The notes below the pieces were generated by a model. That model ran no database searches, was not told the DNA's origin, and saw nothing but the letters and a program-made list of their open reading frames with translations. Positions 52,857 through 62,161 of a DNA stretch of 64,000 nt are shown piece by piece. Source of the DNA: Acidimicrobiales bacterium (lineage in GTDB: Bacteria > Actinomycetota > Acidimicrobiia > Acidimicrobiales > SHLQ01); contig JAHDEJ010000003.1 of NCBI GenBank assembly GCA_020628865.1, positions 109,399-173,398 of the forward strand. The letters are read 5' to 3'. The position numbers and the translations under genes were made by a program. Each line of letters opens with the position of its first letter. Position 1 is the stretch's first letter.

Positions 52857-53885
52857 GTGACCAGGATCGGCGACTTCGACTACGAACTTCCCCCGGAGCG
52901 GATCGCCCAAACGCCGCTTGCCGACCGGTCGTCGAGCCGCCTGCTGGTCGACCGGGGCGCAGCGCCGCCGACCCACCAGCGCGTGGCCGAACTCGTCGAC
53001 CTGCTGCAACCGGGGGACCTCCTCGTGGTGAACGACACCCGCGTGCTCCCGGCGCGGATCTTCGCGACCAGACCCACCGGCGGTCGCACCGAGGTGCTCC
53101 TGCTTCAGCCGGACGGCCCGGCGGCCACGGCCCTGGCGGCAGAGGAATCCGTCTGGGAGGTGCTGGTCAAGCCGAGCCGCAAGGTCGCACCCGGCACCGA
53201 ACTCGTCGTACCCGGAGAGGACGATCTCCGGATCATCGTCGGTGAGGACCTCGGGGAGGGGAGGCGACGGGCCCGGCTGCAGTCGTCCGGACTCGACGCT
53301 GCCCTCGATCGGATCGGCCGGATGCCGCTCCCGCCCTACATCACCGAGACGCTCGACGATCCGTCCCGTTACCAGACCGTGTACGCCCGCCAACCCGGCA
53401 GCGCCGCCGCCCCGACGGCCGGTCTGCACCTGACCCGGCCGCTGCTCGAACAGCTGCAATCAGCGGGCATCGGGCTGGCCACCGTCGATCTCGTGGTGGG
53501 CCTCGACACCTTCCGACCGGTCACCGCCGACCACCTCGACGATCACCACATGCACCGAGAGCGCTACCACGTCCCGGAGGCGACGATCGCGGCGATCGAA
53601 GCCGCCGAACGAGTGGTGGCGGTGGGCACCACCTCGGTTCGAGCACTCGAATCCTGGGCCCTCCACGGCCCCGATGGCGCCACCGACCTGTTCATCCGGG
53701 AACCGTTCGACTTCCAGGTGGTCGACCTGCTCCTGACCAACTTCCACATGCCCAAGTCCACGCTGCTCGTGATGATCGATGCCTTCGTCGGGCCCCGGTG
53801 GCGCACCCTCTACGCTGAGGCCCTGTCCACCGGCTACCGCTTCCTCTCCTTCGGCGACGCCATGCTCCTGAATCGACACGCCTGA
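52857..53885 (+). CDS. queA: S-adenosylmethionine:tRNA ribosyltransferase-isomerase QueA
   Basis: A 342-residue enzyme that adds the epoxycyclopentane ring to preQ1 in tRNA, the penultimate step of queuosine synthesis. Family segments are complete: FDYELPPERIAQ, LLVVNDTRVLPARI, EVLLLQP, PLPPYI, AAPTAGLHLTRPLLE, VDLVVGLDTFRPV and NFHMPKSTLLVMIDAF. The GTG start at 52857 begins the conserved N-terminus and follows a TAGAGT box by seven bases, so I prefer it to the in-frame start at 52827. tgt starts two bases after its stop. Confidence 0.95.
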   Translation: MTRIGDFDYELPPERIAQTPLADRSSSRLLVDRGAAPPTHQRVAELVDLLQPGDLLVVNDTRVLPARIFATRPTGGRTEVLLLQPDGPAATALAAEESVWEVLVKPSRKVAPGTELVVPGEDDLRIIVGEDLGEGRRRARLQSSGLDAALDRIGRMPLPPYITETLDDPSRYQTVYARQPGSAAAPTAGLHLTRPLLEQLQSAGIGLATVDLVVGLDTFRPVTADHLDDHHMHRERYHVPEATIAAIEAAERVVAVGTTSVRALESWALHGPDGATDLFIREPFDFQVVDLLLTNFHMPKSTLLVMIDAFVGPRWRTLYAEALSTGYRFLSFGDAMLLNRHA

Positions 53886-53887
53886 CC

Positions 53888-54997
53888 ATGAAGACCACCT
53901 TCGCTCTGGAACATCAGGACGGCCTCGCCCGCGCCGGCACCGTCACCACGGCACGCGGCACCTTCACCACGCCGTGTTTCATGCCGGTGGGCACCCGCGG
54001 CGCCATCAAACACCTGTCCTCGCTCGACATGGAACAGCTGGGCGCCCAGGTGATCCTCGGAAACACCTACCACCTGATGCTGCGGCCGGGCGCCGACGTC
54101 GTGGAAGCGCTCGGCGGACTCGGGCCGATGGCGGACTGGCACGGCCACACCCTCACGGACTCGGGCGGCTACCAGGTCTTCTCGCTCGAGCCGAAGATCA
54201 CGGACGAGGGCGCCATCTTCAAGTCCGTGTACGACGGCAGCACCCACAACCTCACGCCGGAGGGCGCCGTCGACACGCAGATCAAGATCGGTGCCGACAT
54301 CCAGATGGTGCTGGACGTGTGTTCGGCCCTTCCCAGCCCGGATCCGGTCATCCGCGAAGCCCTTGACCGCACCGTCCTGTGGGCCGACCGGGCCCGGAAG
54401 CACTTCCTGGCCCATCCGACCGCGTCGGAACGCCAGAGCCAGTTCGGCATCGTGCAGGGCGGACTCGACCTCGCGATGCGGGCCGAGAGCGCCGACCGGA
54501 CCGTCGAGCTCGGCTTCGATGGCTACGCCGTCGGTGGGCTCTCCGTCGGCGAGCACCGAAACGAGTGGCACGAACCGCTGCAGGCGGCCACCGACCGGTT
54601 GCCGGCGGATCAGCCCCGCTACTTCATGGGCCTCGGCGACCCCGCCGGGATCGTCGACGCAGTCGCACGCGGCATCGACATGTTCGATTGTGTGCTGCCC
54701 ACCCGCCTCGCCCGCCACGGCACCCTGCTCACCTCTGCGGGACGCACCAACCTGACCCGGGCCGAGTACGCCACCTCCGACGAGCCGATCGATCCGTCCC
54801 TGCCGAACAGCCCCGTGGCCCGCTGGTCGAAGGGCTACCTCCGACATCTGCTGCAGGTGAAGGAGCCGACGGCCGCCCGACTGCTCACCCTTCACAACCT
54901 GCACTGGCTGCTCACGTTCGTCGACGACATGCGAACCGCCATCGCCGAAGGCCGATTCGAGGCCTTCGCCGCCGAGGTCCACGAAATCTGGTCCTGA
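53888..54997 (+). CDS. tgt: Queuine/preQ1 tRNA-guanine transglycosylase lacking zinc cysteines
   Basis: A 369-residue TIM-barrel enzyme that exchanges guanine-34 of GUN anticodons for preQ1. The base-binding and catalytic set is intact: Asp91 (LTDSGGYQVFSL), GIVQGG (187-192), GGLSVGE (216-222), nucleophile Asp264 (RGIDMFDCVLPTR). The structural zinc site is not: the region that normally reads CxCxxC before the YLRHL motif is L305, N307 and V310 here, with only the fourth ligand His336 kept. The frame and length are otherwise normal, so this is substitution, not truncation. Coupling to queA suggests it is functional. Confidence 0.93.
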   Translation: MKTTFALEHQDGLARAGTVTTARGTFTTPCFMPVGTRGAIKHLSSLDMEQLGAQVILGNTYHLMLRPGADVVEALGGLGPMADWHGHTLTDSGGYQVFSLEPKITDEGAIFKSVYDGSTHNLTPEGAVDTQIKIGADIQMVLDVCSALPSPDPVIREALDRTVLWADRARKHFLAHPTASERQSQFGIVQGGLDLAMRAESADRTVELGFDGYAVGGLSVGEHRNEWHEPLQAATDRLPADQPRYFMGLGDPAGIVDAVARGIDMFDCVLPTRLARHGTLLTSAGRTNLTRAEYATSDEPIDPSLPNSPVARWSKGYLRHLLQVKEPTAARLLTLHNLHWLLTFVDDMRTAIAEGRFEAFAAEVHEIWS

Positions 54998-55028
54998 CGG
55001 CGACACAACGACCGGGGAGGTGAGCGGA

Positions 55029-55034
55029 TAGCCT
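55029..55034 (+). promoter_or_regulatory. Candidate -10 box TAGCCT for yajC
   Basis: TAGCCT is 28 bases before ATG 55063, giving a short leader that includes the AGGAG ribosome site at 55052-55056. Confidence 0.35.
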
Positions 55035-55062
55035 CATCTGGTCGAACCGACAGGAGTTGCAA

Positions 55063-55359
55063 ATGGGCAATCTGATTTTCCTCGCCGTGATGTTCATCGG
55101 CATGTGGGCACTGCTGATCCTTCCCCAGCAGCGCAAGATGAAGGCGCACCAGGCGCTTATGGCGTCCGCCAAGGCCGGTGACCGGGTACTGCTCGCGAAC
55201 GGCGTCTACGGATCGCTGACCGAGGTCCTCGCCGCCGCCGTGTACGTCGAGATCGCTGAAGGCATCGAGATCCTCGTGAACAAGGCACAGATCCAGGAAA
55301 TCCTCGAGGAGTTCCCCTCCGAGGCCGCGCCGCAGGACAGCGTCGCCGAGGAAGCCTGA
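55063..55359 (+). CDS. yajC: Preprotein translocase accessory subunit YajC
   Basis: A 98-residue protein with one N-terminal membrane helix (NLIFLAVMFIGMWALLILP) followed by the diagnostic PQQRKMKAHQALMASAKAGDRVLLANGVYGSLTEV. It associates with SecDF to assist protein export. AGGAG lies six bases before the ATG, which decides the start over the TTG six bases earlier. secD begins five bases after its stop, a conserved arrangement. Confidence 0.93.
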   Translation: MGNLIFLAVMFIGMWALLILPQQRKMKAHQALMASAKAGDRVLLANGVYGSLTEVLAAAVYVEIAEGIEILVNKAQIQEILEEFPSEAAPQDSVAEEA

Positions 55360-55364
55360 ACCAC

Positions 55365-56828
55365 GTGGCACGACGACAACTCGTCTATCTCTTCGGCAGC
55401 GCGATCTTCGCGATCGGCGCGCTGATCGGGACGCTGGCCGCCGGGTGGGAGCCGCTCCTCGGCCTCGACCTGCAGGGCGGCGTGTCCGTCCGCTACCGGG
55501 CGACCGACGACGTCGTCGACCCGGAGCAGGTGGATCAGGCCGTCGAGATCATCCGCAACCGTGTCGACGGTCTCGGCGTGGCCGAGCCGGAGATCCAGGC
55601 GGAGGGCGACGGCATCCTCGTGTCGCTTCCCGGCGTCGAAGACAAGGAGCGTGCGCTCGAGCTGGTCGGCGAGACCGCGATCATGCGCTTCCGGCCCGTG
55701 CTGGAAGACCTGCCGCTCGGCAGCACGCAGCGTCCGGTCAGCCTCCCCGAAGACGCCCCGCTCGACGAGAACGGCTTCACGCCGCTCGATGCGATCGAGG
55801 AAGACGCCATCATCGTCGTGCCGGCAAACGTCGAACTGGCCGCACCCGGCCGCTACGTGCTCGGCCCGACCGGCATGACCGGCGAAGGCCTCGCCGACGC
55901 CCAAGGGGCCTTCGATGGTCGCCAATGGCTCGTGTCCGTCGAACTCAAGGGTGGCGAGATCGGCCAGGACGCCTTCCGCAACCTCACCAACCTCTGTTTC
56001 AGCGGGCTTTCCGCCCAGTGCCCGGGCAGCCCGGACAGCACGGGCGCCATTCGCGGCCGGATCGCCATCGACCTCGACAACGAGGTCATCTCGGCTCCGT
56101 CCGTGCAGGCCGCCGACCTGGGGGACACCTTCCAGATCTCCGGCGCCTACACCGAGGAATCGGCCCGAGACCTCGGCCTGAAGCTGCGCTTCGGCGCCCT
56201 GCCGATTCAGCTCGAGCCGGAGAACCAGCAGATCGTGTCGGCCACCATCGGCAGCGACGCCCTTCGGGCCGGCATCATCGCCGGCCTCGTGGGCCTGGCG
56301 CTCGTGGCGGTCTTCATCATCAGCTACTACCGGATCCTCGGCCTGATCGCCATGCTCAGCCTCGTCATCTCGGCCTCGCTCATGTGGGCCATCATCTCGG
56401 CGCTGGGTGAGACGCAGGGCCTCGCCCTCACGCTTGCCGGCATCACCGGCATCATCGTCTCGATCGGTGTCTCCGTGGACTCGAACATCGTCTACTTCGA
56501 GCATCTGAAGGAGGACGTGCGCAACGGGCGAACCGTGCGAACGGCGGTCAACAAGGCCTTCCCCGTGGCCTTCTCCACCATCGTGAAGGCGAACGTTGCG
56601 TCGCTGATCGGCGCCGTGCTGCTCTACATGCTGACCGTCGGCGCCGTTCGTGGCTTCGCCCTCTACCTGGGCATCGCCACGATCCTCGACCTCATCGCCA
56701 CCTACTTCTTCATGGGTCCCGCCGTCGAGTGGATCGCCCGCACCCCGAAGCTGGCCGGATCGTCCGCCATCATGGGCATCCCGGGCCTGACCGCCGACCG
56801 AGTCGGCACCGAGGAGGGCACCGAATGA
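55365..56828 (+). CDS. secD: Protein translocase subunit SecD
   Basis: A 487-residue RND-type membrane protein that uses the proton gradient to complete Sec-dependent export. After one N-terminal helix it has the conserved GLDLQGGVSVRYR, the large periplasmic P1 domain with RNRVDGLGVAEPEIQ, and five further helices with GSDALRAGIIAGLVGLALVAVF and GVSVDSNIVYFEHLKEDVRNGR. The start is GTG. Its stop overlaps the secF ATG (ATGA). Confidence 0.95.
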   Translation: MARRQLVYLFGSAIFAIGALIGTLAAGWEPLLGLDLQGGVSVRYRATDDVVDPEQVDQAVEIIRNRVDGLGVAEPEIQAEGDGILVSLPGVEDKERALELVGETAIMRFRPVLEDLPLGSTQRPVSLPEDAPLDENGFTPLDAIEEDAIIVVPANVELAAPGRYVLGPTGMTGEGLADAQGAFDGRQWLVSVELKGGEIGQDAFRNLTNLCFSGLSAQCPGSPDSTGAIRGRIAIDLDNEVISAPSVQAADLGDTFQISGAYTEESARDLGLKLRFGALPIQLEPENQQIVSATIGSDALRAGIIAGLVGLALVAVFIISYYRILGLIAMLSLVISASLMWAIISALGETQGLALTLAGITGIIVSIGVSVDSNIVYFEHLKEDVRNGRTVRTAVNKAFPVAFSTIVKANVASLIGAVLLYMLTVGAVRGFALYLGIATILDLIATYFFMGPAVEWIARTPKLAGSSAIMGIPGLTADRVGTEEGTE

Positions 56829-58024
56829 AGATCCGGCCCGAAAACGACGGACTCCGTCACATCGACTTTCCGGCGCTCTGGAAGCGAGCGCTGACCGCAT
56901 CGGTCGCCATCGTCGTCGTCAGCATCCTGGCGCTCGTCGTCCGGGGGCTCGACCTCGGCATCGACTTCGAAGGCGGCACCTCGTTCGAGGTCCAGACCGC
57001 CGCGTCCGTCGACGACGTCGAGAACGCCCTTCCCGGCAACACCGCAGCCGAGGCCCGCATCCAGGAAGTCACCGACTCCGACGGCACCCGATTCGTGCGC
57101 GTCCGCAGCTCGGTGGAGGACGCCGACGAGGTCGACGAGATCCGAAATGCCCTCGGCAACGTGGGCACGATCACCGCGTTCGAGTCGGTCGGCCCGACCT
57201 GGGGATCCGAGATCACCAGCAAGGCGACCTCGGCACTCATCTGGTTCTTCATCGCGATCGCCATCTACATCTCCGTCCGGCTGGAATGGCGAATGGCCAT
57301 CGGCGCACTGGCCGCCGTCGCCCACGACATCATCATCTCCGTCGGTGTCTACGCGATCTTCGGCTTCGAGGTGACCCCGGCGACCGTCATCGCCTTCCTG
57401 ACGATCATGGGCTACTCGCTCTACGACACGATCGTCGTGTACGACAAGGTCCGGGAGATCACGGCCCGCGTCGGCGCCACCGGCCGATACACGTACACCG
57501 AGATGATGAACCTTGCGCTGAACCAGGTGCTGGCCCGTTCGATCAACACGACGATCACGTCCATCATCCCGGTGATCTCGATGCTCGTCATCGGCTCGTT
57601 CATCCTCGGCGCGACCACGCTCCAGGAGTTCTCGATCGCCCTGCTCGTCGGCCTGCTGGTCGGCGGCTACTCCTCGCTGTTCGTCGCCTCGGCCGTGGTG
57701 GCCCGGCTCAAGGAGCAGGAGCCGGAGTACCAGCAGATCGCCAAGAAGGTCGCCAAGAAGGGCGGGGGAGACGGCACCCGCCGCATCGCTCCCGAGGACG
57801 CCACCCTCGGCGTGCAGGCGGGCAGGATGCGCAACCGCAGCGGCGGTGCGGCCACTGCCACGGCGCCGAAGAAGACCAAGAAGCCTGCCGGTGAGAAGGC
57901 GGCGAAGTCGAGCGACGACGCGAAGGATGCCGACGAGCCGAAGGCGAAGGGCACGACGACACCGCCGGCGAGTGGCGGCACGGCGATTCCACCCCGTCCC
58001 CGGAAGACCAAGCGCAAGAAGTAA
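56825..58024 (+). CDS. secF: Protein translocase subunit SecF
   Basis: A 399-residue partner of SecD. It has the N-terminal helix, LGIDFEGGTSFEVQ, P1-like domain, and the helix bundle with VAHDIIISVGVYAIFG, IMGYSLYDTIVVYDKVRE and LARSINTTITSIIPV. The C-terminal tail of about 100 residues is Lys/Ala/Pro-rich and likely disordered and cytoplasmic, longer than in E. coli SecF but common in actinobacteria. ATG 56825 overlaps the secD stop. Confidence 0.95.
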   Translation: MKIRPENDGLRHIDFPALWKRALTASVAIVVVSILALVVRGLDLGIDFEGGTSFEVQTAASVDDVENALPGNTAAEARIQEVTDSDGTRFVRVRSSVEDADEVDEIRNALGNVGTITAFESVGPTWGSEITSKATSALIWFFIAIAIYISVRLEWRMAIGALAAVAHDIIISVGVYAIFGFEVTPATVIAFLTIMGYSLYDTIVVYDKVREITARVGATGRYTYTEMMNLALNQVLARSINTTITSIIPVISMLVIGSFILGATTLQEFSIALLVGLLVGGYSSLFVASAVVARLKEQEPEYQQIAKKVAKKGGGDGTRRIAPEDATLGVQAGRMRNRSGGAATATAPKKTKKPAGEKAAKSSDDAKDADEPKAKGTTTPPASGGTAIPPRPRKTKRKK

Positions 58025-58033
58025 CCTCGGCGC

Positions 58034-58552
58034 ATGTCGTCGACATCGGACTTCATCCGAGACATCCCGGACTTTCCGGAGCCCGGCATCGTCTACAAGG
58101 ACATCACTCCGCTGCTCGCCGACGCGTCCGCGTTTGCCGACGCCGTCGCCGCGATGACGGCGCCGTTGCGTGCTGCCTCGATCGACGTGATCGTCGGCAT
58201 GGAGGCGCGCGGATTCCTCTTCGGCCCACCCATCGCCCAGGCCCTCGGCGTCGGGTTCGTACCGGTGCGAAAGCCGGGCAAGCTTCCGTCCGATACACGA
58301 AGCATGTCGTACGAGCTCGAGTACGGAACGGACACGCTCGAAATCCACTCCGACGCGCTCTCGCCGGGCCAACGGGTCGGGCTCGTCGATGACGTTCTCG
58401 CGACGGGCGGAACACTCGCTGCATCAGCGGCGTTGGTGCGGAGCATGGACGCTGTCCCGGTCGCTGCATCAGTGCTTCTCGAACTTGCCTTTCTCCCCGG
58501 ACGTGCCAAGCTGAGCGACATCGAAGTCCACACCGTCGTCGAGGTCCACTGA
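58034..58552 (+). CDS. apt: Adenine phosphoribosyltransferase
   Basis: A 172-residue enzyme that converts adenine and PRPP to AMP. It has FPEPGIVYKDITPLL, the GMEARGFLFGPPIA segment and the PRPP-binding loop VGLVDDVLATGGT. Its position between secF and relA is the standard actinobacterial order. The TGA shares one base with the relA ATG. Confidence 0.95.
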   Translation: MSSTSDFIRDIPDFPEPGIVYKDITPLLADASAFADAVAAMTAPLRAASIDVIVGMEARGFLFGPPIAQALGVGFVPVRKPGKLPSDTRSMSYELEYGTDTLEIHSDALSPGQRVGLVDDVLATGGTLAASAALVRSMDAVPVAASVLLELAFLPGRAKLSDIEVHTVVEVH

Positions 58553-60780
58553 TGGTCACCGTCACGAGAGTCCTTCCGTGGCGCCGCCAGTCCGTGCGCG
58601 TCGAAGGTGAGCTCACCGCCATCGTCGACGCCTTCCGCAAGACCGACCCCAACGCATCCATCGACCGGATCCAACGGGCGTACCGTCTCGCCGCCTCGTC
58701 CCACGGCGAGGCCCGCCGCAAGAGCGGCGAGCTCTACATCTCCCATCCGCTCGCCGTTGCGAAGGTCGTCGCCGAGTTCGGTCTGGACGATGGCGCCATT
58801 GCGGCAGCGCTGCTGCACGACCTCGTCGAAGACACCGAGATCTCCCTCGACGAGATCCGGCGGGACTTCGGCGACGACGTGGCGCACGTCGTCGACGGCG
58901 TCACGAAGCTCGAGCGGGTGCACTTCGACTCGAAGGAAGCCCAACAGGCCGCCTCCGTCCGCAAGATGATGATCGCCATCGCGCAAGACGTGCGGGTGCT
59001 GATCATCAAGCTCTCCGACCGGCTCCACAACATGGAGACCATCGCCTCATTGCCTGCGTGGAAGCAGGAGCGCACCTCACGCGAAACGCTTGAGATCTAC
59101 GCGCCGCTGGCCCACCGACTCGGCATGCAGGACCTGAAGAGCCGGCTCGAGGATCTCGCCTTCGCCGCGTCCGAACCGAAGCAGTACGCAGAGCTCGAAG
59201 CGATGATCGCGTCACGCGCTCCCGAGCGCGACACCTATCTCGATCAGCTGATCGGCGACATCGAGGCCCGCCTCGAAGAGCTACTCATCAGCGCTCGGGT
59301 CACCGGGCGCCAGAAGAACCTCTACTCCACCTACGAGAAGATGGTGGTGCGAGGTCGGAGCTTCGAGGACATCCACGACCTCGTCGGTGTTCGCGTGATC
59401 GTGCAGAACGTGCGGGACTGCTACGCCGCATTGGGATCGATCCACTCGGCGTGGAAACCGGTGCAGGGCCGGTTCAAGGACTACATCGCCATGCCCAAGT
59501 TCAACCTCTACCAGTCGTTGCACACGACGGTGATCGGCCCGATGGGCAAAGAGGTCGAAGTCCAGATCCGCACGGCGGAGATGCACGCCCGGGCCGAGCA
59601 CGGCGTGGCCGCACACTGGGGCTACAAGACCGACTCGCCCGGCAACGAGGTCGCCTGGCTCACCCGAATCCTCGAGTGGGATCAGGAGTCGACCGACCCC
59701 ACCCACTTCATGTCGAACCTGAAGACCGACCTGGATCAGGACGAAGTCTTCGTGTTCACCCCGAAGGGCGAGGTCGTGGAGCTTCCAGTCGGCGCGACGC
59801 CGGTCGACTTCGCCTTCCAGATCCACACCGAGGTCGGGCAACGCTGCACCGGCGCTCGGGTGAACAGCCGCCTCGTTCCGCTCGACACACGCCTCCAGTC
59901 GGGCGACCGGGTGCAGATCATCTCGAGTCGCAATCCCGACGCCGGCCCGTCGAAGGACTGGCTGAACTTCGTCGTCACCCCGAAGGCCGCGAACAAGATC
60001 AAGAACTGGTTCAGCCGGGAGCGCCGGCACGAGTTCATCGAAGAGGGTCGCGACGACCTGACCGCATCGCTTCGCCGGGCCGACCTTCCCGTGCAACGCA
60101 CGCTGAAGAGCGACCGTCTCGTCGAACTCGCGGTCGACATGAACTACAGCGACCTCGACGCGATGCTCGCCGCCATCGGGGAAGGCCACCTCTCCGCTCG
60201 GACGATCGTCAACCGTCTCGACAAGCCATCGGCTGAGCAGGACGCCGACGCCGAACTCCGCCCGGAGACGTTCAGCCGGGTCCGCCGTCAGGGACGGGAC
60301 AAGGCCCCGACCGGCGGTGTGCACGTGGAAGGCCTCGACGACCTGCTCGTCCGGCTGGCCACCTGTTGCACGCCCGTTCCCCGCGACGAAATCATCGGGT
60401 TCGTGACCCGCGGCCGTGGTGTGTCGGTCCATCGAAGCGATTGCGGCAACGCCCAATCGCTCGGCTCCGAACAGTCCGACCGTCTGATCGAGGTCAACTG
60501 GGACGATCGCCACGACGGCATGCTCGAGGCATCGATCGAAGTCGACGCGTTGGACCGGCCCGGTCTGCTCAGCGATGTGGCCGGCGTGATGAGCAGCCAT
60601 CAGATCAACGTGGTCACGGTCGACACACGAACCGGCGCCGACCGCATTGCGCACATGCGTTTCGGTTTCGAGTTCGCGGATCCTGCCCACCTCGAAGCGA
60701 TGCTTGGCGCCGTTCGTCGGGTCGAATCCGTCTACGACGCCTATCGGGTTCTTCCCGGCGGCGCCGCCGAAGCCGGCTGA
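58552..60780 (+). CDS. relA: (p)ppGpp synthetase/hydrolase, Rel
   Basis: A 742-residue bifunctional stringent-response enzyme. The N-terminal hydrolase domain has an intact His-Asp pair (AALLHDLVEDT; ISHPLAVAKV); the synthetase domain carries GVRVIVQNVRDCYAALG, RFKDYIAMPKFNLYQSLHT and EVQIRTAEMHARAEHGVAAHW. TGS (VFVFTPKGEVVELPVGATPVDFA), zinc-finger-like CCTPVP and C-terminal ACT domains follow. It makes and degrades (p)ppGpp in response to amino-acid starvation at the ribosome. It starts at the apt stop (TGATG). Confidence 0.95.
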   Translation: MVTVTRVLPWRRQSVRVEGELTAIVDAFRKTDPNASIDRIQRAYRLAASSHGEARRKSGELYISHPLAVAKVVAEFGLDDGAIAAALLHDLVEDTEISLDEIRRDFGDDVAHVVDGVTKLERVHFDSKEAQQAASVRKMMIAIAQDVRVLIIKLSDRLHNMETIASLPAWKQERTSRETLEIYAPLAHRLGMQDLKSRLEDLAFAASEPKQYAELEAMIASRAPERDTYLDQLIGDIEARLEELLISARVTGRQKNLYSTYEKMVVRGRSFEDIHDLVGVRVIVQNVRDCYAALGSIHSAWKPVQGRFKDYIAMPKFNLYQSLHTTVIGPMGKEVEVQIRTAEMHARAEHGVAAHWGYKTDSPGNEVAWLTRILEWDQESTDPTHFMSNLKTDLDQDEVFVFTPKGEVVELPVGATPVDFAFQIHTEVGQRCTGARVNSRLVPLDTRLQSGDRVQIISSRNPDAGPSKDWLNFVVTPKAANKIKNWFSRERRHEFIEEGRDDLTASLRRADLPVQRTLKSDRLVELAVDMNYSDLDAMLAAIGEGHLSARTIVNRLDKPSAEQDADAELRPETFSRVRRQGRDKAPTGGVHVEGLDDLLVRLATCCTPVPRDEIIGFVTRGRGVSVHRSDCGNAQSLGSEQSDRLIEVNWDDRHDGMLEASIEVDALDRPGLLSDVAGVMSSHQINVVTVDTRTGADRIAHMRFGFEFADPAHLEAMLGAVRRVESVYDAYRVLPGGAAEAG

Positions 60781-60852
60781 CGCCACCGGCAACCCAAGGA
60801 AGTCCGCGCAAGGGCGAAGCCCCCGCCACAGTTGCCAGTAACCTCATTCGAC

Positions 60853-62118
60853 GTGGCAACAGCGAAATTTCAGGCCCTGCGGGGCACACGCGACATCCTC
60901 AGCCCCGAATCGGAGCGGCAGCGGGCGCTCGTCAACACCTTTGCCGAGCAGTGTCACCTCGCCGGCTACGGCCACATCATGTCGCCAATCTTCGAAGACC
61001 TCGGCGTGTTCCTTCGGGTCGGCGAGTCGACCGATGTCGTCACCAAGGAGATGTACGACTTCGAGGACAAGGACGGTCGCCGAATCGCGCTTCGCCCCGA
61101 ACTCACCGCCTCCGTCGTTCGTGCCTTCGTGCAGCACAACCCTCCGAACCTGCCGTGGAAGGCCTGGTACGAGGGGCCCCAGTTCCGCCACGAACGGCCC
61201 CAGGCCGGCCGCTATCGGCAGTTCAGCCAGGTCGGCATCGAGGTGCTCGGATCCGATGATCCCCACGTCGACGTCGAGGTCATTGCGCTCGGTTGGCGCT
61301 TCTACGAGTCCCTCGGGATGCAGCAGGTCACGCTGCTCCTGAACTCCCTCGGCGACGAGTCGTGCCGCCCCCAGTACTTCACCGCCCTCGAGACGTACCT
61401 TCGCGATCGAGCCGCCGACCTCACCGAGGCGGCCCGGGAAACGCTCGAAAAGAACCCGCTGCGCGTGCTCGACAGCAAGCGCGAGCAGGACGCGGCCGTC
61501 ATCGCCGAAGCACCGCTCATGGTCGACCACCTGTCGGCCGAGACGGCCGAGCACTTCGCTGCAGTCCGGTCCGGGCTCGAGGCGCTCGGCATCCCGTATG
61601 AGATCTCCCCGAAGCTCGTTCGCGGCCTGGACTACTACACCCGCACCACGTTCGAGTTCGCGTCAACGGCGCTCGAGAACGCACAGAATGCCGTGGGCGG
61701 TGGCGGCCGCTACGACGGGCTCGCCGAAAGCCTCGGCGGCAAGCCCACACCGGGCATCGGCTTTGCGCTCGGCGTGGATCGCATCCTCCTCGCCTGCGAT
61801 GCCGAAGACACCTTTCCCGCTCCCTCGACCGTGCCCGACGTGTTCGTCGTCGATCTGACCGGCGGGGGAGAGGCCGTGGTCGTCACGGACCGCCTCCGCC
61901 AGGCCGGCATCAGCGCCGACCGTGGCTTCGACGGTCGCTCGATGAAGGCGCAGATGAAGGTGGCCAATCGGGCCGGATCCCCCTGGGCGGTGATCATCGG
62001 CGAGAACGAACTCGCCGAGGGCAATGTCACGGTTCGCGACATGCACGGCGAGACGGGCCAGACTCTGATCAGCAGCGCCGACCTCGTCACCGAACTCTCC
62101 TCGCGGCTCGGCCGCTGA
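60853..62118 (+). CDS. hisS: Histidyl-tRNA synthetase
   Basis: A 421-residue class II synthetase. Motif 1 region (RGTRDILSPES), motif 2 (WYEGPQFRHERPQAGRYRQFSQ), histidine-binding LVRGLDYYTRTTFEF and motif 3 (GIGFALGVDRILLA) are all present, with the C-terminal anticodon-binding domain. GTG 60853 is preferred to the TTG at 60832, as the protein then begins just before the conserved FQALRGTRD. Confidence 0.95.
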   Translation: MATAKFQALRGTRDILSPESERQRALVNTFAEQCHLAGYGHIMSPIFEDLGVFLRVGESTDVVTKEMYDFEDKDGRRIALRPELTASVVRAFVQHNPPNLPWKAWYEGPQFRHERPQAGRYRQFSQVGIEVLGSDDPHVDVEVIALGWRFYESLGMQQVTLLLNSLGDESCRPQYFTALETYLRDRAADLTEAARETLEKNPLRVLDSKREQDAAVIAEAPLMVDHLSAETAEHFAAVRSGLEALGIPYEISPKLVRGLDYYTRTTFEFASTALENAQNAVGGGGRYDGLAESLGGKPTPGIGFALGVDRILLACDAEDTFPAPSTVPDVFVVDLTGGGEAVVVTDRLRQAGISADRGFDGRSMKAQMKVANRAGSPWAVIIGENELAEGNVTVRDMHGETGQTLISSADLVTELSSRLGR

Positions 62119-62161
62119 CCCATACGCATCACTCTCCATTCAGTTCAACAAGGAACCTCCA

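Noticed and set aside
52827..53459. Extension of the LtrA gene to a 730-residue protein
   Set aside because: The extra part is antisense to queA and has no domain; ATG 52772 begins the LtrA domain and follows a promoter-like box.
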